Positions 60,565 to 64,000 of a stretch of DNA of 64,000 nucleotides are shown here, in pieces. This stretch comes from Denitratisoma oestradiolicum. GTDB lineage: Bacteria > Pseudomonadota > Gammaproteobacteria > Burkholderiales > Rhodocyclaceae. The stretch is from contig NZ_LR778301.1 of the NCBI RefSeq assembly GCF_902813185.1, positions 1,240,001 to 1,304,000 of the forward strand, given 5' to 3'. Numbering within the stretch: position 1 is the first letter of the stretch; each line of letters opens with the position of its first letter. Below the pieces are notes generated by a model, which saw only the letters and a program-made list of their open reading frames with translations, did no database searches and was not told the origin of the DNA. Both the position numbers and the translations under genes were made by a program.

Positions 60565-61764
60565 ATGAAAGGCAGTGCATCCATTTCCCCCGATCTGATC
60601 TGGACCGGCGACATCAACCAGCGGCCCGCCGTTCAGGACGGTTTCGACCGCAGCCGCACCGTGCGCTTCTACGACACGACCCTGCGGGACGGTGAGCAGG
60701 CCGTCGGCGTGGTGTTTTCCGCCGACGCCAAGTACGAAATCGCCCGCGCCCTGGATGAACTGGGGGTGGGGCGGATCGAGTCCGGTTTCCCCCGTGTTTC
60801 AGAGGAGGACACCCTGGCGGTGCGCCGCATTCTCGATGCGGGGCTAAAGTCCGAGATATGGGGCTTCGCCCGGGCCGTAAAGGCCGACATCGACGCCCAC
60901 ATCGAGCTGGGCACCACCTCGGTGCTGATCGAGATCGCCACCAGCGAACAGAAAATGCAGGCCTACGGCTTCACCCGGGAAAGCGTGATCGCCCGGATGA
61001 GCGATGCGATACGGCATGCACGGACCCACGGCATGCGGGTCAATTTCTTTCCGGTGGATGCCACCCGCTCCGACCTGGGTTTCCTGGAGCAGGTCTACAA
61101 GGCGGCTATCGCCGCCGGGGCATCGGAGGTGTCGGTGGTGGATACCATCGGCGCCTGCGCGCCGGAGGCTGTTGAATTCCTGATTGGTAAGGTGGCCTCC
61201 TGGGTGGGGCCGGAGGTGCCTATCCACTGGCATGGCCACAACGACTTCGGTCTGGCTACGGCCGCCGCCATTGCCGCGGTGCGGGGTGGGGCCACCTGGA
61301 TCCAGGGCACCATCAACGGCATGGGCGAGCGTGCCGGCAATGCCGACATCTGCGAAGTGGCCCTGGCGTTGCAATGCCTTTACAACGTGCCGGTGGAAAT
61401 GGATCTGTCCAAGGCCCGCAAGGTCTCGGAACTGGTGCGTCGTGCCGGGGATTATCAGGTGGATCGCTGGAAGCCCGTGGTGGGCGAATCTCTCTTCGTG
61501 CGGGAAAGCGGCGCCGTGGCGGCCCAGTTCCACATGCCTGACGCGATCGAACCCTACTCATCATCCATCGTTGCCGCCCACCGCGGCATCGTGCTGGGCA
61601 AGAAGAGCGGCCTGGCCAATATTGAACTCAAAGTGAAGGAGTTGGGTCTGGCGGTGCCCGAGGACAAATTTTCGGTGCTGCTGGCCCAGGTCAAGGAGCA
61701 GTCGACGCGGACCCACCGACTGGTCAGCGACGTCGAATTCGTGGCCATGGCCAGCGCCTGTTGA
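60565..61764 (+). CDS. DRE-TIM metallolyase (homocitrate synthase / isopropylmalate synthase-like)
   Basis: A 399-residue HMGL-like TIM-barrel. FYDTTLRDGEQ (about residues 32-42) is the DRE motif, HWHGHNDFGLA holds the two metal histidines, and GTINGMGERAGNADI is the conserved C-side block. There is no LeuA regulatory domain, so it resembles homocitrate (NifV), citramalate or re-citrate synthases and aldol-type lyases. ATG 60565 with GAGGTGA is chosen over 60547. No nif or lysine genes are near, so a Claisen condensation or retro-aldol step in the catabolic route is more likely. It probably makes or cleaves an acyl-CoA adduct of a keto acid. Confidence 0.85.
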   Translation: MKGSASISPDLIWTGDINQRPAVQDGFDRSRTVRFYDTTLRDGEQAVGVVFSADAKYEIARALDELGVGRIESGFPRVSEEDTLAVRRILDAGLKSEIWGFARAVKADIDAHIELGTTSVLIEIATSEQKMQAYGFTRESVIARMSDAIRHARTHGMRVNFFPVDATRSDLGFLEQVYKAAIAAGASEVSVVDTIGACAPEAVEFLIGKVASWVGPEVPIHWHGHNDFGLATAAAIAAVRGGATWIQGTINGMGERAGNADICEVALALQCLYNVPVEMDLSKARKVSELVRRAGDYQVDRWKPVVGESLFVRESGAVAAQFHMPDAIEPYSSSIVAAHRGIVLGKKSGLANIELKVKELGLAVPEDKFSVLLAQVKEQSTRTHRLVSDVEFVAMASAC

Positions 61765-61793
61765 CGTGGATACCACAGCAGTGTGGCCATCGG

Positions 61794-61820
61794 TTGACTG
61801 AGCGCCTGCTATTCTGGTAT
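61794..61820 (+). promoter_or_regulatory. Weak promoter candidate for araC gene
   Basis: TTGACT (61794-61799) with TGGTAT (61815-61820), spacer 15 bases, shorter than the ideal 17. It lies 120 bases before the preferred start of the AraC gene. The -35 is good but the -10 is poor; the gene may instead be read through from the cluster. Confidence 0.25.
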
Positions 61821-61940
61821 CAACGTCATGAACTCATGAAAAAGCAACAAGAGCCAATCGATTTGGCCAGCTACAGAGACAGCAATCTCGGGAGTTCCCG
61901 TCCGGGTTTCGGGCGGGCTCCCACTGGAGGAGGCTTGATT

Positions 61941-62903
61941 ATGGGTATGCCACTTGCGGTCGAGGCACTGCCATTGGATAACGTAGCAAATTCAGTCGTG
62001 CGCGTTCTGGCCCAGCGGCACGCTGAACCCTTTGGTCACTACGCAGTCAGTCGCTTCAAGCTGGCTACCCTGACCATCCACTGCATCGAGAGCGATCCGG
62101 TTACGGTGTGCCGTCGGGACGAGGACATCCTCGCCGACCGCGTTTTCGACCTGCTGCTGCATGTGCAGTTGGAGGGGACTGCGGTGATCAGCCAGGGCGA
62201 GCGGGAATTCACCCTGGGCCAGGATGCCTTCGCGATCGTTCCCGGCGGGATTCCCTACAGCGTGAATTACCCCGAGAAGGGCAGCAAGATCATCCTGCGG
62301 ATTCCCCATCGGATTTTTCACGAGCGCGTGCTCGGGCGGGAAGTCCGTGATTTTGGCGCCGCAGTGTTTGATGGCGGTGGCCTGGTGCCCGTGGTCATCA
62401 ATCTGTTGAAGTCCCTCACCCTGGAGGCGGAGGGGGATCTGACCGACATCGAGCAATACACCCTGTCCGAAAGCTTTCTGGCCCTGGTCGGTGCGGTGGT
62501 TCGCTCCCGGGCCAAATCGAACTCCAAGGACAACGAAAAGAACCAGTCGGCCCGTCTGTGCCGAATCCTGTCCTATCTCGAGGAGCACTTCACCGACCAC
62601 GAATTGACCCCGACCAAAATTGCCGAGGCCAATTTCATTTCCGTGCGCCACCTGCATGGGCTGTTCCAGCAAAGCGGCATGACCGTCAGCAAGTGGATCT
62701 GGGATCGCCGCCTGAAGGCCGGTCGGGAGGATCTGCTGGACCAGGCCATGGCTTCCCTGACCATCTGCGAAATCGCCTACCGTCGGGGGTTCAACGATTC
62801 CGCCCATTTCAGCCGGGCGTTCAAGGATCGCTTCGGCATTTCGCCCGGCCACCTGAGAACCAAAGCCCGCAATGGGGACCTGACGGACATCGTCGCCAAC
62901 TGA
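61941..62903 (+). CDS. AraC-family transcriptional regulator
   Basis: A 320-residue regulator. It has an AraC_binding_2-like sensor (cupin-like part QLEGTAVISQGEREFTLGQDAFAIVPGGIPY) and a C-terminal double HTH (LTPTKIAEANFISVRHLHGLFQQSG; SLTICEIAYRRGFNDSAHFSRAFKDRFGISPGHLR), as in FeaR- or XylS-type catabolic regulators. ATG 61941 is chosen because GGAGGAGG lies at 61926-61933; the frame is open back to 61761 with poor start signals. It ends the F420 cluster, so it is the probable activator of LLM-to-DRE-TIM genes in response to the substrate. Confidence 0.9.
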   Translation: MGMPLAVEALPLDNVANSVVRVLAQRHAEPFGHYAVSRFKLATLTIHCIESDPVTVCRRDEDILADRVFDLLLHVQLEGTAVISQGEREFTLGQDAFAIVPGGIPYSVNYPEKGSKIILRIPHRIFHERVLGREVRDFGAAVFDGGGLVPVVINLLKSLTLEAEGDLTDIEQYTLSESFLALVGAVVRSRAKSNSKDNEKNQSARLCRILSYLEEHFTDHELTPTKIAEANFISVRHLHGLFQQSGMTVSKWIWDRRLKAGREDLLDQAMASLTICEIAYRRGFNDSAHFSRAFKDRFGISPGHLRTKARNGDLTDIVAN

Positions 62904-62919
62904 CTTCTGGTCTCGCTTC

Positions 62920-62952
62920 AGGCCGGGTCTCCTCGGGGAGTCCCGGCCTTTG
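62920..62952 (+). terminator. Intrinsic terminator of the F420 cluster
   Basis: AGGCCGGG (62920-62927) pairs with CCCGGCCT (62942-62949), with an inner CTCC/GGAG stem. TTTGTACTTT follows on the plus strand. It lies 16 bases after the AraC stop and between convergent genes, so it may stop transcription from both sides. Confidence 0.75.
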
Positions 62953-62963
62953 TACTTTCGGCC

Positions 62964-63641
62964 TCAGATGTCCTTGGTCGGGGTTCCCGTGACGTGAATG
63001 CCGGCGCCGGCGATGCCGTAGCGCTTGTTCAGGAAAATCAGCACGGAGGTAAGGGCTTCCGCCACGGCCGAGTTCTCTATCGGTCCCGCATGCCAGGCCT
63101 TGAAGCCGATTTCGGAAGCCAGGCGGACGACGGTGTCCCGGGCCTCCACATCGTTTCCGGTTACCAGCACGTCGCAATCCCCCAGGTGGGCTTCCTCGTT
63201 CTGAAGATGGGCGGCCGCCACGTTCTGGAAGGCGGACACGACTCGCACATTCTCTCCCAGGAAATCCTGGGTCTGCTTCGCCACGCAGCCGCTGGCGGGC
63301 AGTTGCACGCGAGTCACCTTGGGCGGCATCAGGGGAACCGTGGAGTCCACGAATATCTTTTCCTGGACGCCCTCCCGGATCGAAGCCAGGGTCCCTTCAT
63401 GGTTGGCGAAGGGAACGGTCATGAACACGATGTCGCCTGCCTGTGCCGCGTCGGCGTTGCTCATGCCCTGGACGGACAGGATTCCCCCCTTGCTCATTTC
63501 TGCCGCCGCAGCTTCCGCCTTGTCGGCGGCGCGGGAGCCGATGATCACTGGATAGCCGGCCATGGCGAAGCGCCACGCCAGTCCGGAGCCCAGGTCTCCC
63601 GTGCCGCCGATGAAAGTCAGTGAAGGTTTGCGCGCTGTCAT
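62964..63641 (-). CDS. npdG: F420-dependent NADP oxidoreductase (Fno/NpdG-like)
   Basis: A 225-residue protein. FIGGTGDLGSGLAWRFAMAGYPVIIGSRAADKAEAAA is the NADP-binding start of the F420:NADP oxidoreductase family, with Ser-Arg suited to the 2'-phosphate. The QAGDIVFMTVPFANH, NVAAAHLQ and ILIFLNKRYGIAGAGIHVTG segments match its later blocks. It transfers hydride between NADPH and F420, supplying F420H2 to the LLM enzyme. AGGAG precedes the ATG. It is convergent with the cluster but belongs to the same function. Confidence 0.9.
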   Translation of the reverse strand: MTARKPSLTFIGGTGDLGSGLAWRFAMAGYPVIIGSRAADKAEAAAAEMSKGGILSVQGMSNADAAQAGDIVFMTVPFANHEGTLASIREGVQEKIFVDSTVPLMPPKVTRVQLPASGCVAKQTQDFLGENVRVVSAFQNVAAAHLQNEEAHLGDCDVLVTGNDVEARDTVVRLASEIGFKAWHAGPIENSAVAEALTSVLIFLNKRYGIAGAGIHVTGTPTKDI

Positions 63642-64000
63642 TTGAGTCTCCTAGTGGTTTCCGTCAAGTGGAGTGACCGTTCGCCTGTGGCGGGATCACC
63701 GGAATCGGGAGACTAGCAACGGGGAAAGGCGAGCTCTTGCCTCTAAGAGCGCGGGTATTGACTCCGAACGAAGCGGGGCTGTCGTGCAGCGGATCCTCGT
63801 GGAACCGCAGCCAGCGCGGGATGGCGACGATGGTGTGGCCGGGATGAAATTCCTTGCAGCGATGCATCGCCGGTCAATCGTTTCAGCGTGGGCGAGCAAG
63901 AATCCAAACCCCTGGAGCGACACAATCATCCCGAACGTATATGGGATAGCCAGGAAATGCAGGATCGGGTTTCGGACTGCCCCCTATCGCTGCAATAAGA
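63642..64000. other. Right-end region without a clear gene
   Basis: About 359 bases. Open frames on the minus strand (for example 63664-63867, with HPGHTIVAIPRWLRFHEDPLHDSP) show no family I recognise and no ribosome-binding site. They could be the end of a gene or a decayed fragment lying beyond the edge. The Fno promoter should be near 63660-63720. Confidence 0.4.

Noticed and set aside
63664..63929. Overlapping short minus-strand frames near the right edge
   Set aside because: Neither is recognisable. They may be part of something beyond the edge, but the sequence given does not support a call.
1..64000. Search for tRNA, rRNA, CRISPR arrays, riboswitches and complete insertion sequences
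   Set aside because: Reading both strands by eye I found no cloverleaf-like gene, regular spaced repeat, known riboswitch core or transposase. Short or diverged RNA elements could still be missed.

Overview
The window is dense, GC-rich bacterial DNA. It has short intergenic gaps, Shine-Dalgarno-led genes and many overlapping stop/start codons. Gene content suggests an environmental betaproteobacterium, perhaps near the Rhodocyclales. The pointers are a DUF1302/DUF1329/RND export set, a DUF3079 protein, PadBCD-like molybdoenzymes and several molybdenum hydroxylases. This is inferred from gene families, because no rRNA or other phylogenetic marker is present. I found no tRNA, rRNA, CRISPR array or intact insertion sequence.

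Layout. (1) 1-9912, plus strand: RND/MMPL exporter, DUF1302 outer-membrane protein and DUF1329 protein, then a hairpin and a three-subunit molybdenum hydroxylase (FAD, 2Fe-2S, Mo). (2) 10232-11887: a chemoreceptor. (3) 12020-22266, mostly minus: two AraC regulators flank an oxidation operon of aldehyde dehydrogenase, a nitrilase-fold protein without its cysteine, zinc alcohol dehydrogenase, cytochrome c, Tat-exported FAD oxidase, Rid protein and a second alcohol dehydrogenase. (4) 22599-33439, minus: a cox-like operon in which CoxM, CoxS and a CoxG-CoxL fusion are followed by the maturation proteins CoxD, CoxE, XdhC and a MoeA/MobA-type protein. The F420 gene cofC lies upstream. (5) 34060-45410, plus: a free CoxG protein, two tandem copies of a catalytic/4Fe-4S/NrfD molybdoenzyme module, FdhD and an MFS exporter. 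(6) 45428-49228, minus: DUF3079 and a small defence-like island (Fic, an HsdR/DUF1016 chimera, an ATPase with a DUF4276 partner, and a decayed NucS-like remnant). (7) 49424-53492, minus: pyruvate carboxylase and a membrane-anchored monooxygenase-fold protein. (8) 53837-63641: a cluster built around coenzyme F420.

How the parts may work together. The most interesting theme is F420 in a proteobacterium. CofC and a fused CofG/CofH (FbiC) would make the cofactor, an F420:NADP oxidoreductase would reduce it, and a luciferase-like oxidoreductase would use it. That oxidoreductase is encoded with a fumarylacetoacetate-hydrolase-like enzyme, an M20 amidohydrolase, a KynB-like cyclase and a DRE-TIM acyltransferase/lyase, under an AraC regulator. 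This set looks like a catabolic route in which a ring or C=N/C=C bond is reduced by F420H2 and then opened by hydrolases. The molybdenum hydroxylases and PadBCD-like enzymes would supply hydroxylation steps, and their maturation factors are encoded alongside. The substrate cannot be read from sequence.

A family of REP-like intergenic repeats recurs at five or six sites. Some copies carry an extra conserved block, and at one gene that block supplies the stop codon.
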